This document shows positions 53,071 through 61,728 of a stretch of 64,000 nucleotides of DNA, one piece after another (position 1 is the first letter of the stretch; every line of letters starts with the position of its first letter). The stretch covers positions 1 through 64,000 of the forward strand of contig NZ_JBGJZL010000019.1 in assembly GCF_042610375.1 (NCBI RefSeq), read 5' to 3'. The stretch comes from CTSoil-075 sp042610375 (GTDB lineage: Bacteria; Bacillota; Negativicutes; DSM-13327). The position numbers were made by a program, and so were the translations under genes. The notes under the pieces were generated by a model. That model did not search any database and had not been told where the DNA came from. It saw only the letters and a program-made list of their open reading frames with translations.

Positions 53071-53095
53071 AATGAGAATGATTTTCAATATCATT
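53071..53095. promoter_or_regulatory. Fur box between rpsD and flavodoxin-ferredoxin gene
   Basis: AATGAGAATGATTTTCAATA then TCATT. It is an approximate palindrome resembling the other three Fur-like boxes (TGAGAAT core). A metal repressor such as Zur cannot be excluded. Confidence 0.65.
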
Positions 53096-53192
53096 AAATG
53101 AAAATATGCTTATTTTGCAATATATTATAATGGATAGCGAATTTTTTTCGATATGGTAAGTTAGTAAGATATTTATAGAGGGGGAGATAAAT

Positions 53193-54248
53193 ATGGCATT
53201 TGAAAAAATGTGCGTGTTCTTTATGACAGGTACAGGAAATTCATACAAGATAGCAGCATGGTGTAGCGAAGTAGCAAAAACATTTGATCTACAAACTAAA
53301 ATGCAACAAATAACAACTGACAAACTAGCGATAGAGCTGGGTGAGAAAATACTCTGTATTTTTACATTTCCTACTCATGGCTTTACAGCTCCATGGTTAA
53401 TAGTAAAGCAGATTTTATACATTCCAAGAGGAAAAGGTACATCTGCCGTTGTTCTAGCTTCACGTGCTGGTATTAGAATCAAGGGTATTTCTCTCCCCGG
53501 AATGGAAGGAACAGCAGGTTATCTAATAACGTGTTTATTATTTTTAAAAGGTTATAAGGTAAGGGGAGTTATAGGTATAGATATGCCTAGTAATTGGACT
53601 GCGGTTCATTGGGGCTTAAGTAAGGAAAATATTGAATTTATTATTTCAGCAGCTCAGCCTAAAGTTAAGCACTTTGCTAAAGTGATTTTGTCAGGGCAAG
53701 TATATTTTGACGGGATTGTTTCGTTGGTGCTAGGTCTATGGTTAGCGCCGATTTCCTTCATGTACCTTATTATGGCACAATTGATTTTCTCGAAGTTATT
53801 TTTTGCTTCGGATCAGTGCATAGGGTGTAGTTTATGCGTTAATTCTTGTCCTAAACACGCCATTATAATGAAGGGGATAAAAAGAAAACGTCCATATTGG
53901 ACCTATTCTTGTGACAGTTGCATGGCCTGTATGAACTACTGTCCGCATAAAGCGGTAGAGGTAAGTCCATTATTAGCAATCATTTTTTATTATCTTACAA
54001 CAGTACCCATTTCAACATATTTGCTGGGGAATCTATTGCCTGCTACTCTTACCTGGTTTCCTATTAATTTGGATGGGGCCATACAATACGTCTACATATT
54101 AACGAGTGTTCTACTTGTATATCTAATTTTGCATACTGCATTAGGGTGGCGATTTTTCAGTATGATTCTGAGTAGGTTTTCTCATACTCACTATCTTCGC
54201 AGATATCATGCTCCAGATATAACTTTAAAAGAAATCAATAAAAGATAA
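53193..54248 (+). CDS. EFR1-type flavodoxin/ferredoxin membrane protein
   Basis: Protein of 351 residues. The flavodoxin-like part (about 1-165) starts CVFFMTGTGNSYKIAAWCSE. Two 4Fe-4S motifs follow at about 208-260 (CIGCSLCVNSCP and CDSCMACMNYCP). Hydrophobic segments flank the Fe-S region and form two C-terminal helices, so it is likely membrane-bound with cytosolic redox centres. EFR1-type proteins occur mostly in anaerobes; their electron partner is unknown. It is divergent from rpsD across a Fur-like box. GAGGGGGAG precedes the ATG. Confidence 0.85.
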   Translation: MAFEKMCVFFMTGTGNSYKIAAWCSEVAKTFDLQTKMQQITTDKLAIELGEKILCIFTFPTHGFTAPWLIVKQILYIPRGKGTSAVVLASRAGIRIKGISLPGMEGTAGYLITCLLFLKGYKVRGVIGIDMPSNWTAVHWGLSKENIEFIISAAQPKVKHFAKVILSGQVYFDGIVSLVLGLWLAPISFMYLIMAQLIFSKLFFASDQCIGCSLCVNSCPKHAIIMKGIKRKRPYWTYSCDSCMACMNYCPHKAVEVSPLLAIIFYYLTTVPISTYLLGNLLPATLTWFPINLDGAIQYVYILTSVLLVYLILHTALGWRFFSMILSRFSHTHYLRRYHAPDITLKEINKR

Positions 54249-54393
54249 TAAAGCTTAAATTTAGCCATTATACAAAAAAAATTCCAGAGTTTATTTTAAT
54301 CAAAGCAAGATGTTCTTAAGATTATATTAAAGAAAACCGGAAGGATTTTTAGGATCTGATTAAGTGCAAGTGAATACTTTCGTGAGAAAAATG

Positions 54394-54433
54394 CTACTCA
54401 TCTAATTCGATTAACCAGATGAGTAGTTTTTCT
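54394..54433 (+). terminator. Terminator before the Rrf2 gene
   Basis: CTACTCATCT pairs with AGATGAGTAG around a 13-base loop, followed by TTTTTCTT. Confidence 0.8.
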
Positions 54434-54444
54434 TATTAAATCTC

Positions 54445-54484
54445 TTGACTATATTTTAAGTTGTAAGTATAATGGTTACAACAA
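54445..54484 (+). promoter_or_regulatory. Rrf2 gene promoter and operator
   Basis: TTGACT (54445-54450) and TATAAT (54468-54473) are 17 apart. The palindrome TTGTAAGTATAATGGTTACA (54461-54480) covers the -10 element, and CAACAA follows. A near-identical palindrome lies at 54950-54973. Confidence 0.75.
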
Positions 54485-54496
54485 GAGGTGATGCAG

Positions 54497-54931
54497 ATGA
54501 AAATTAGCAGTCGTTTCGCCGTAGCGGTACATATTTTATCTTTGCTAGCAGTAAGCCCAACATCTCACAATACATCAGAATGGATTGCGGGAAGTGTCAA
54601 TACAAATCCTGTGATTATTCGTAGAGTTCTTGGGCAACTAAAAAAAGCTGGATTGGTAAATGTACGCTCTGGAACAGGAGGAGCTTACCTCATTAAAGAG
54701 TTAAAAGATATTACATTATTTGAAATCTATCAAGCAGTAGAAGTTGTTAAAGAGGATCAATTATTTAATCTTCATGAGCAGCCCAATCCTCGATGTCCTG
54801 TTGGGGCCAATATCCAATCTGTATTGCAGTTGGTGCTAATCAGTGCTCAATCTGCAATGGAAGAAGTCTTAATGAAAGTAACAATGGACCAATTAGTTGC
54901 CGGTTTGATTGAAAAAATAGGTTCTGACTAA
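54497..54931 (+). CDS. Rrf2 family repressor, YwnA-like
   Basis: Winged-helix regulator of 144 residues. MKISSRFAVAVHILSLLAVS and ASVNTNPVIIRRVLGQLKKA with GLVNVRSGTGGAYLIK are Rrf2 hallmarks. Only one Cys (PRCPVGAN) is present, so the three-Cys Fe-S cluster of IscR-type proteins is absent, as in YwnA/CymR-like members. The ATG at 54497 follows GAGGTG by six bases. Together with the next gene it forms the same pair as ywnA-ywnB in Bacillus, and the two operators are probably its binding sites. Confidence 0.87.
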   Translation: MKISSRFAVAVHILSLLAVSPTSHNTSEWIAGSVNTNPVIIRRVLGQLKKAGLVNVRSGTGGAYLIKELKDITLFEIYQAVEVVKEDQLFNLHEQPNPRCPVGANIQSVLQLVLISAQSAMEEVLMKVTMDQLVAGLIEKIGSD

Positions 54932-54949
54932 TCTATTTTTTTAGGCAAG

Positions 54950-54973
54950 TTGTAACAATTATAGTTACAACAA
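54950..54973 (+). promoter_or_regulatory. Second Rrf2 operator, upstream of the YwnB-like gene
   Basis: TTGTAACAATTATAGTTACA with CAACAA matches the first site at 54461-54484 in the outer arms, suggesting one repressor for both promoters. Confidence 0.7.
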
Positions 54974-55036
54974 GTTAAAGGAAAATAAATAGTTTGCATC
55001 AATCTCTTAAATAAAATAAAAAGGAATGAATTAATT

Positions 55037-55669
55037 ATGAAAATTGCATTAATCGGAGCTAGTGGAACTGTGGGGCAGCGTATTTTACAAGAAGCATTAA
55101 CAAGAGGACATCAAGTCGTAGCCATTGTGCGAGATCCTTCTCGTATTCCTCTAGAACACGAGAGATTACGTGTAGTAACAGGGGATCTTTTAGACGGTGA
55201 GAGCATTCGCAAGGCAGTAGTAGGTCATGATGCGGTGATTAGTGCTTATGGACCATCACACGGAGCTGAAGATGCTATGAAGGCTGTGACCAACGAACTA
55301 ATCAATGCTGTCAAACAGGCTGGCGTACAACGGTTGTTGATCGTAGGTGGGGCTGGCAGTCTAGAAGTTGCCCCTGGTCTCAAACTGGTCAATGCACCAA
55401 ATTTTCCAGAGGCATGGAAACCAATTGCATTGGCTGCTGCTGAAACCCTAGAAATTTATCGTAAGGCAGATTTGGATTGGACCTATTTTAGCCCTGCTGC
55501 CATGTTTCAACCAGGAGAACGTACAGGTGTATTTAGAATAGGTACTGATCAGCTTGTAGTCGATGAAAAAGGGGAAAGTCATATTTCTACAGAAGATTAT
55601 GCTATTGCCATGTTAGATGAAGTAGAAAATCCTCACTTTATCCGTAAACGTTTCACTATCGCCTATTAA
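55037..55669 (+). CDS. NAD(P)-binding reductase, YwnB-like
   Basis: NmrA-like Rossmann protein of 210 residues. KIALIGASGTVGQRILQEAL gives the dinucleotide motif, followed by EHERLRVVTGDLLDGESIRK, GAGSLEVAPG and TYFSPAAMFQPGERTG. The family includes atypical short-chain dehydrogenases such as YwnB. It follows the Rrf2 gene by about 100 bases with its own operator. AAAGGAATG precedes the ATG. Substrate unknown. A hairpin at 55689-55733 follows the gene. Confidence 0.87.
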   Translation: MKIALIGASGTVGQRILQEALTRGHQVVAIVRDPSRIPLEHERLRVVTGDLLDGESIRKAVVGHDAVISAYGPSHGAEDAMKAVTNELINAVKQAGVQRLLIVGGAGSLEVAPGLKLVNAPNFPEAWKPIALAAAETLEIYRKADLDWTYFSPAAMFQPGERTGVFRIGTDQLVVDEKGESHISTEDYAIAMLDEVENPHFIRKRFTIAY

Positions 55670-55688
55670 ATGGGTACAATCTTATAGT

Positions 55689-55733
55689 AAAGCAAGAGAA
55701 ATATTGCGCTCAAAGGCACAAATCTCTTGCTTT
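55689..55733 (+). terminator. Hairpin after the YwnB-like gene
   Basis: AAAGCAAGAGA pairs with TCTCTTGCTTT around a 23-base loop, just before the DsbA gene's ribosome site. Confidence 0.55.
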
Positions 55734-55749
55734 CAAGGAGGACTAGAAG

Positions 55750-56379
55750 ATGAAAACAAAAATTTATTATGTTATGGACACAATGTGTGGATGGTGCTAT
55801 GGATTTAGTGATACAATCAACCAAATTCATGAAAAGTATAAGAGTGAGTTGGATTTTACCATTTTACCGGCTGGAATGTGGATTGGTGAGAGCGCAAAAA
55901 CAATGAATAGTAGTCTTAGTCATTTTATGAAAACCCATAATGTAACAATCACGAAACTGACAGGAAAAAAGTTTGGTCATGAATTTGAAAAAAACATACT
56001 ACAAAAAAACGAAGTTGTTTTAGATAGCTTGCCTGGTGCAAAAGCGGTTGTTATTATGCAAACAATAAAAAAAGAAAAGACTTTTGAATATTTAAAAGAA
56101 ATACAGAAAGCCTTTTATGTAGATGGGAAAGATACTAACGATTGGCAGCTTTATGCTAATATTGCTAATAACTTTGGCGTTTCCAAGGAAGTATTTAAAA
56201 AGGAATATTTCTCTGACCAACAATCAAAAATCGTGAATGACTGCTTCGTATTGGCTGAGCAGTTAGGAGTATCAACTTATCCTAGTGTAGTGGCCATAAT
56301 AGAGGGGAGATCTCAATTGATCTCTCAAGGGTATATGCCATTGAGTGAATTAGAAGTAATACTTGATAAGTATATCTGA
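55750..56379 (+). CDS. DsbA family protein, FrnE-like
   Basis: Thioredoxin-fold protein of 209 residues with the redox pair in MDTMCGWCYGFSDTI (residues about 12-15, CGWC). No signal peptide is present, so it is cytosolic, as for the FrnE/YwbO-like subgroup of disulfide isomerases. The cis-Pro region appears as LGVSTYPSVVAI near 178. AAGGAGG precedes the ATG. A strong terminator follows at 56481-56507. Its place after ywnAB-like genes suggests a thiol/electrophile stress setting. Confidence 0.86.
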   Translation: MKTKIYYVMDTMCGWCYGFSDTINQIHEKYKSELDFTILPAGMWIGESAKTMNSSLSHFMKTHNVTITKLTGKKFGHEFEKNILQKNEVVLDSLPGAKAVVIMQTIKKEKTFEYLKEIQKAFYVDGKDTNDWQLYANIANNFGVSKEVFKKEYFSDQQSKIVNDCFVLAEQLGVSTYPSVVAIIEGRSQLISQGYMPLSELEVILDKYI

Positions 56380-56480
56380 TGTTGTACTATTCAAGGTAGA
56401 TTGTAATTCATCTTATTACAATCTCATTTTAAAATGAAAGAAGTATTTATGGTTTCAAAAAATGGAAATAAATTAAAGAA

Positions 56481-56507
56481 AACTTGGCTATTTGGCCAAG
56501 TTTTTTT
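56481..56507 (+). terminator. Terminator after the DsbA-family gene
   Basis: AACTTGGC pairs with GCCAAGTT followed by TTTTT. The remaining 56508-56796 carries the next promoter and a small GC-rich patch (about 56570-56590) with no feature I can name. Confidence 0.8.
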
Positions 56508-56715
56508 AATTTATTTTTGATCTTTTGACTGTTCTAGGATCTTACAATTGAGATGAAGATACTACAATCCATGCAGCGCGCGGATTGCGGTACGTATTTT
56601 CGTATTTCTCGAAATGGAAAATTCTATTTTTGTTATCAGTCAGCCCGAAAAAAACGATAGACGATTGATTCACATATCTATTTGCAGAATAAAATAGTGA
56701 AAATAACTAGAATTG

Positions 56716-56764
56716 TTGACACAGTCCACAAAAACACTATATAATGATAGTGGATAGAGTCCAC
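56716..56764 (+). promoter_or_regulatory. MarR-GNAT gene promoter with palindromic operator
   Basis: TTGACA (56716-56721) and TATAAT (56740-56745), spacer 18. The inverted repeat GTGGATAGAGTCCAC lies at 56750-56764, and a second AGTCCAC half-site lies at 56723-56729, so the MarR protein probably represses itself. Confidence 0.65.
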
Positions 56765-56796
56765 CATTATTATATAGATAACAGGAGGAAAATAAA

Positions 56797-57711
56797 TTGT
56801 TAACATCAGCAGATATTATTTCAAATATTAGGGGATTTAACCGTTTTTACACAAATATTTTGGGATTACTGGATCAATACATCTTAGATTCAGGCTATTC
56901 ATTAACAGAAGCGCGGGTTCTATTTGAAATAAGTAAAACAGAGCAGTGTACCGCAAATACGCTGGTAAATCAACTGGGGATTGACCGCAGTTATATGAGT
57001 AGAATGATACTGAAGTTCGAACGAAATGGCCTCGTTACAAAAACCGTATCAGAAACAGATACTCGTGTAAATTATATTCAGCTTACTGACAAAGGGTGGC
57101 AAGAATTTAAGGATTTGAATGAGAAATCGAACGAACAAATAAAGAAACTGATCGAACCTCTTAGTGATGAAGCTTGTATTCAAGTTCATAATGCTATGAA
57201 CACTATTAAAAGAAATCTTTCGATTACTACGGATTCAATATCCATCCGTCCTTTTACCCCGAGTGATATTGACTATGTAATTTCTCGTCATAAAGCTTTA
57301 TATCGAGAAGAACGTAATTTATCTTCGACTTTTGATAAATATGTTGACGAAAGCATACATCACTTTGTACAGAATTTTGATGAGAAAAAAGAGTGCATGT
57401 TTATTCTTGAATGTAATGGAAGTCCTGCAGGATGTGTTGCAATTATGAAAGCAGATGAGAAAACCGCACAATTTAGATATTACATACTTGAACCTGAAAT
57501 GCGCGGAAGAGGATTAGGACATAAATTGATTGATATGGCATTGGATTTCTGTCGTCAAAAAGGATATCAACACGTTTTTCTTTTAACAATGAATTCTCTA
57601 AAAGTAGCAAGGCATTTATATAAGAATAGGGGATTTAAGATAACAAAAACCTATGAAAACCCTGAATGGGGCAAGGATGTCTTGGAAGAACGCTGGGATT
57701 TGGACCTGTAA
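56797..57711 (+). CDS. MarR regulator fused to GNAT acetyltransferase
   Basis: Fusion protein of 304 residues. The MarR winged helix occupies about 1-145 (TEARVLFEISKTEQCTANTL, GIDRSYMSRMILKFERNGLV). The GNAT domain occupies 150-304, with YYILEPEMRGRGLGHKLIDM as the acetyl-CoA loop and NRGFKITKTYENPEWG near the end. This bifunctional family is common in Firmicutes and acts as a regulator whose acetyltransferase may modify a drug or sense acetyl-CoA. It starts at TTG after AGGAGG with 9 bases between. A truncated DMT transporter follows. Confidence 0.85.
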   Translation: MLTSADIISNIRGFNRFYTNILGLLDQYILDSGYSLTEARVLFEISKTEQCTANTLVNQLGIDRSYMSRMILKFERNGLVTKTVSETDTRVNYIQLTDKGWQEFKDLNEKSNEQIKKLIEPLSDEACIQVHNAMNTIKRNLSITTDSISIRPFTPSDIDYVISRHKALYREERNLSSTFDKYVDESIHHFVQNFDEKKECMFILECNGSPAGCVAIMKADEKTAQFRYYILEPEMRGRGLGHKLIDMALDFCRQKGYQHVFLLTMNSLKVARHLYKNRGFKITKTYENPEWGKDVLEERWDLDL

Positions 57712-57739
57712 GGGAAGATAAGAAATGGAAGCATGCTCG

Positions 57740-57917
57740 ATTTTGTTCAAGTAACACTCTTATTGGTATAGGATTTGGCCTTGGTGCAGCAGTACTTTAC
57801 GCAACGGTTGTGATACTTAATAAGTTTATTAAAGATGAATCAATAAACCTTATGCAAATTGCAGGTGGAATGATAATCTTAGGATTTACACTTCTAAATG
57901 AAATTCAACCAAAATAG
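57740..57917 (+). pseudogene. Truncated EamA transporter
   Basis: One frame reads IGIGFGLGAAVLYATVVILN then NKFIKDESINLMQ, which is the start of the second EamA repeat, followed directly by IAGGMIILGFTLLNE, the last helix. The middle helices and the first repeat are missing. A deleted transporter downstream of the MarR-GNAT gene is the best explanation. Confidence 0.65.
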
Positions 57918-58034
57918 AGATATGTGAGGTATAATAGAGTATCTAAACCTTGCAAACTTGATGTAAAATATAAAAGAAAGCAAAAGAAGTCCTAACTATA
58001 ATAAATACGCAAAAATATTACTTGGAGGTATAAT

Positions 58035-58364
58035 ATGGCTGGCACCAAATATTGTGATGTTAAGATTACTGTACTGAAAAAGATTGAAGTACCTGATATT
58101 CACAAGGAATATGCTGCTGATAACGTACATATTAACTGCGCCAAATACAAAGAGGGTCAGGAATACCTTTGCAAAAATGTACAGAAGCCTGAAGGTTTTT
58201 GCAGTTGGGCTTGGGTCGCCGTTCAAGATAAGATTGTGTTCCTTTCTCTCGGACATGACTATCCTTGGATTAAACAGAAAGGCGTAGAAATCGTCTCCTG
58301 TGCTGATGGGTTGCATCCTGTCTTATACAAATTAGAAAGAATTGAAGCAATAGAGATAGACTGA
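58035..58364 (+). CDS. TIGR04076 family protein
   Basis: Small protein of 109 residues with several Cys (CDVKI, NCAKYKEGQ, YLCKN, GFCSWAW, VSCADG). This matches the TIGR04076 family, found mostly in anaerobes and of unknown function. Conserved landmarks are the N-terminal VKITVLKK and CSWAWVAVQDKIVFLSLG. TTGGAGGT precedes the ATG. It stands alone between two terminator-like hairpins. Confidence 0.75.
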   Translation: MAGTKYCDVKITVLKKIEVPDIHKEYAADNVHINCAKYKEGQEYLCKNVQKPEGFCSWAWVAVQDKIVFLSLGHDYPWIKQKGVEIVSCADGLHPVLYKLERIEAIEID

Positions 58365-58405
58365 TGAACACGTACAATCATTGGTTGGCGAACAGGGGCC
58401 GAAAT

Positions 58406-58438
58406 AAAACTGGCATCGTTTCATACGGTGCCAGTTTT
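58406..58438. terminator. Bidirectional terminator
   Basis: AAAACTGGCATCG pairs with CGGTGCCAGTTTT; the gene on the left and the MocR gene on the right converge here. Confidence 0.75.
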
Positions 58439-58448
58439 ACTGTTACTT

Positions 58449-59837
58449 TTACATCTGTTCAGCTAACAAACTAATACCATGCTTAATTTCTTGGGGTTCG
58501 AGATGTCCATAACCGAGTAAAATTTTCCCCAGATGTTTTCCTTTCATGATGCTATGATAATCTACGGTTGTAATTCGAATTCCATGTAGCTGGCAATGAT
58601 AGGCGAAGTCTTGATCAAAGCGTCTACCAGGAAATTCAAGAGCTATATGCAGGCCAGCAGCATCGCCCCAAGGTTGCCAACAGTTACCGAATTTTTCTGC
58701 CAATGTCTCAAGTAAAAATTTTCGTCGTTGTCCATAAATTCGTCGCATGGTTTGAATATGTCTGTCAAGTTTACGAGTACTTAGAAACTCTGCCAGTGCA
58801 GCTTGCGCAAAAGGTGGATTTTGGACATCCGTATAAAGACGCAATTGACACCAGAGAGGTTGCAAAGAACGTGGTAAAATGATATACCCAATACGTAGAG
58901 CAGGAAACAAAATTTTACTAAATGTACCAACATAAATAACGCGTTGCGGATCTAAAGTATAAAGTGGCGCTACTGGTGAACCGATATAACGAAATTCGCT
59001 ATCATAATCATCTTCAATGAGATACAAATCCTGTTCTTGAGCAAAACGAACTAGTGCAGTACGGCGCCCTGCTGGCAAAATGCCGCCGAGAGGAAACTGA
59101 TGGGAAGGAGTGACATATACAGCGCAAGCATCTGAGTTCGTCAGTGCATTCGTTTGCAGGCCCTGAGCATCAACAGGCACGGGCTTGACTCGGAAGTTAT
59201 TCTTTTGTAATACGCGCAACATACCCATATGACAGGGATCTTCAATGATAAGTTCCTGTCTTTTTTTTGTTGACAAAAGTTCGGCCAGTATATGAAGAGC
59301 ATGAGTAGCGCCAGCAGTAATGAAAATTTCTTGTGGTGCAACGACAAGTCCTCTGCTCCGCAAAAGCCAGGCAGAAATTTGTTCACGTAAAACTGGCAAA
59401 CCTTCTGGTTCAGTATAACCCCAGTGCTCTAACCCCAATTTTTCGGAGGCCTGATGTATAAGTTGTAGCCAACGCTGTTGGGGAAAATGGCGTAAATCTG
59501 GCAGACCTGTCCGAAAATCCGCACGGTAATTCACTGTAGAGTCAATCTTTTCGATGGCTGCTTGTTGGTTTATAAGTTCACTGTTCTTTAAAATCAAACC
59601 TTCGGCTACACGTGTGGGTGCTCCTTGGCGGCTGACAATATAGCCTTCGGCTGCCAACATTTCATAGGATTCATAGGCCGTATTACGAGAGATGGACAAC
59701 TCTTTAGCTAATTCCCGAGTAGAGGGTAGCATATCACCAGGCTGTAAGCAACCTTTGAGCATTTGTTTCCGCAGGGCCTGATAGATTTGACGAGCCAATG
59801 TAATTTCACTGTGACGTTGCAGTATAATTCCCCACAT
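58449..59837 (-). CDS. MocR/PdxR-type regulator (GntR HTH plus aminotransferase domain)
   Basis: Regulator of 462 residues. The GntR winged helix (about 10-75) shows PGDMLPSTRELAKELSISRN with TAYESYEMLAAEGYI. A class-I aminotransferase-like domain follows (about 110-460); the PLP-binding Lys region reads VIYVGTFSKILFPALRIGYI. It is divergent from a DMT exporter gene, an arrangement common for MocR regulators, and the intergenic region holds an AAACTGG/CCAGTTT inverted repeat. It is inferred to sense a PLP vitamer or amino acid and control the exporter. AGGAGGAAT lies before the start. Confidence 0.9.
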   Translation of the reverse strand: MWGIILQRHSEITLARQIYQALRKQMLKGCLQPGDMLPSTRELAKELSISRNTAYESYEMLAAEGYIVSRQGAPTRVAEGLILKNSELINQQAAIEKIDSTVNYRADFRTGLPDLRHFPQQRWLQLIHQASEKLGLEHWGYTEPEGLPVLREQISAWLLRSRGLVVAPQEIFITAGATHALHILAELLSTKKRQELIIEDPCHMGMLRVLQKNNFRVKPVPVDAQGLQTNALTNSDACAVYVTPSHQFPLGGILPAGRRTALVRFAQEQDLYLIEDDYDSEFRYIGSPVAPLYTLDPQRVIYVGTFSKILFPALRIGYIILPRSLQPLWCQLRLYTDVQNPPFAQAALAEFLSTRKLDRHIQTMRRIYGQRRKFLLETLAEKFGNCWQPWGDAAGLHIALEFPGRRFDQDFAYHCQLHGIRITTVDYHSIMKGKHLGKILLGYGHLEPQEIKHGISLLAEQM

Positions 59838-59870
59838 AATTCCTCCAACTGGTTCTTTGAATTTTGCAGT

Positions 59871-59897
59871 AAACTGGATCTGTAACTGTACCAGTTT
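59871..59897. promoter_or_regulatory. Inverted repeat in the MocR-DMT divergent promoter
   Basis: AAACTGG (59871-59877) and CCAGTTT (59891-59897), with a further AACTGG at 59847-59852. MocR operators are typically repeats of this spacing. Confidence 0.5.
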
Positions 59898-59961
59898 ATT
59901 TGTTACGATTATATCATAAATAATCTATTTTGATATTTTTATCTTGATAGTAGGAGGAATT

Positions 59962-60870
59962 ATGATTCAACATTTTGTCGGAATACTCTATTTGATTGGA
60001 GCGTTTAGTCTGGCAGGAACTTCAGTGATTGCTGGACGTTTTGTTTCTGGAAATCTAGGAACATTTACGATCGCTGCTGCTAGTCTCTTCTTTGCCTTAC
60101 TAGGTCTGATACCACTTTGCATTTCAAATTTGCGTAGTACTTTGCAGTTCCTGTCGGTGGGGATGTGGATTAAACTCTTATTCCAGGCCCTATTCGGTAT
60201 TTTTTTATTCCGAATGTTTTTGTTACAAGCACTTGTTTTAACTAGTACTGGCGAGGCAGGTATACTAACAGGTGTGACACCAGCAGTAACAGTATTGCTG
60301 GCTTGGTTACTTCTAAAAGAGTCATTGAGCAAGTTGCGTATTTTCGGTGTGATTAGCACGGTGACGGGTATATTAGTGATCCAGGGACTCTTTTCTTCAG
60401 GCACTGAATTTTCTGAAGATCATATGCTGGGAAATCTGTTAGTCATTTGTGCAGCTTTGTGTGAGTCGATATTCAATGTACTTTCTCGATTGGAAAGTGC
60501 TAAAGCGGCTGAACGACCAGAGCCATTATTTGATCCAATTGTTCAAAGCACCTTAGTGACTGCAATTGCATTATTCCTTTGTTTGGTACCTGCTTTTATG
60601 GAAGAACCATTTACTAGGCTTAACCTATTGGACATAAAAGGTTGGGGAGCCTTAGTTTGGTATGGATTATTTGTTACTGCATTAGCATTTATTTTTTGGT
60701 ATAAAGGCATTAGACGTTGCAAGGCCTCTGTCGCCGCTACTTTCTCTGGCATGATGCCATTAACTTCGCTCATTCTAGCCATTCTTATATTAGGTGAGCA
60801 TCCTGGAGTGGAACAGTGGGCAGGAGGTTTACTAATCTTAGGGGGTATGGTGATGACGGTTCCTGAGTGA
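59962..60870 (+). CDS. EamA/DMT superfamily exporter
   Basis: Ten-segment transporter of 302 residues with two EamA repeats: the first from GILYLIGAFSLAGTSVIAGR to VTGILVIQGL, the second from MLGNLLVICAALCESIFNVL to WAGGLLILGGMVMTVP. ATFSGMMPLTSLILAILILG with EHPGVEQWAGG is the standard end of the family. The ATG at 59962 has AGGAGG four bases upstream; a TTG at 59944 is rejected. It is divergent from the MocR gene, its likely regulator. Amino acid or metabolite export is suggested by context. Confidence 0.87.
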   Translation: MIQHFVGILYLIGAFSLAGTSVIAGRFVSGNLGTFTIAAASLFFALLGLIPLCISNLRSTLQFLSVGMWIKLLFQALFGIFLFRMFLLQALVLTSTGEAGILTGVTPAVTVLLAWLLLKESLSKLRIFGVISTVTGILVIQGLFSSGTEFSEDHMLGNLLVICAALCESIFNVLSRLESAKAAERPEPLFDPIVQSTLVTAIALFLCLVPAFMEEPFTRLNLLDIKGWGALVWYGLFVTALAFIFWYKGIRRCKASVAATFSGMMPLTSLILAILILGEHPGVEQWAGGLLILGGMVMTVPE

Positions 60871-60974
60871 CAGAATGATAAACGCCAATCTTTTAAATAA
60901 TATACTATTGCTACTCAAACAAGTATATGAGGGTTTGGGATTAATCGGGGGGAACCGTATCATCTATAATGGCT

Positions 60975-61020
60975 AAAGAAGCTTCTAACAAATTTTACAA
61001 AATTTATTAGAAGCTTCTTT
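60975..61020 (+). terminator. Terminator after the DMT exporter
   Basis: AAAGAAGCTTCTAA pairs with TTAGAAGCTTCTTT around an 18-base loop. The rest of the 60871-61313 gap holds one GATGATACGG-type repeat (60954-60970) and an AT-rich leader with no clear promoter call. Confidence 0.75.
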
Positions 61021-61313
61021 GTTATTTGATAAAGATATACCATCCGTTTTTAAAAATATATTTTAAAACTAATCTAATAATAAGCAACTTCCATAAACTG
61101 CTAAAAATTATTGTTCTAGAAGACAAAAAGCTTGGAGAAAATTAATTACAACTTAAGATATCCGTCTCGATTTACTTTCCCGATGTTGATAAAGTAATTA
61201 TACCTTGCTATGATGGATTAAAACAATAAACCATTAACAGACAATTAATCAAGTTTGCATAAAAGAAAGGGTCAATGATTTGTTATTAAAAGTCTTTACT
61301 TAAAGGAGATATA

Positions 61314-61658
61314 ATGAATGAATTAGACAAATTAAAACAACTAGAAAATGAGTTTAAAGAATGCAGAGCAGTGTTAGTTGCTATTGGAGATGATACAAGA
61401 CAATTAATTATTATAAGTTTAATGAAAGGAACATATCCCGGAATGAGAGTTGGAGAAATAACTAAAAGAACAAATTTGTCACGCCCGGCTGTTTCACATC
61501 ATTTAAAAATATTAAAGGAGGCAAAAATTGTAGATGTCGTCAAGGAAGGCACGATGAACTTTTATCATATAAATCCAGCTAAAAGCGACTTGATTTTGAT
61601 GAAACGGCTATTTACTCATATTGAAGAATTTATGTTTGAGTGTTGGAAGAAAGAATGA
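61314..61658 (+). CDS. ArsR family transcriptional regulator
   Basis: Small winged-helix regulator of 114 residues. The HTH segment reads VGEITKRTNLSRPAVSHHLK, followed by ILKEAKIVDVVKEGTMNFYH, the wing. No Cys metal-site (CVC) is present, so it is probably not an arsenic sensor. AAGGAG precedes the ATG. The aldo/keto reductase gene follows 70 bases downstream and is its likely target. Confidence 0.87.
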   Translation: MNELDKLKQLENEFKECRAVLVAIGDDTRQLIIISLMKGTYPGMRVGEITKRTNLSRPAVSHHLKILKEAKIVDVVKEGTMNFYHINPAKSDLILMKRLFTHIEEFMFECWKKE

Positions 61659-61728
61659 AATGATGCAGAGTCGTAAAGAATTTCTTCAGTAGGTTTAAGC
61701 CAATTTGTTTTGAAGGGAATATAAGTAA

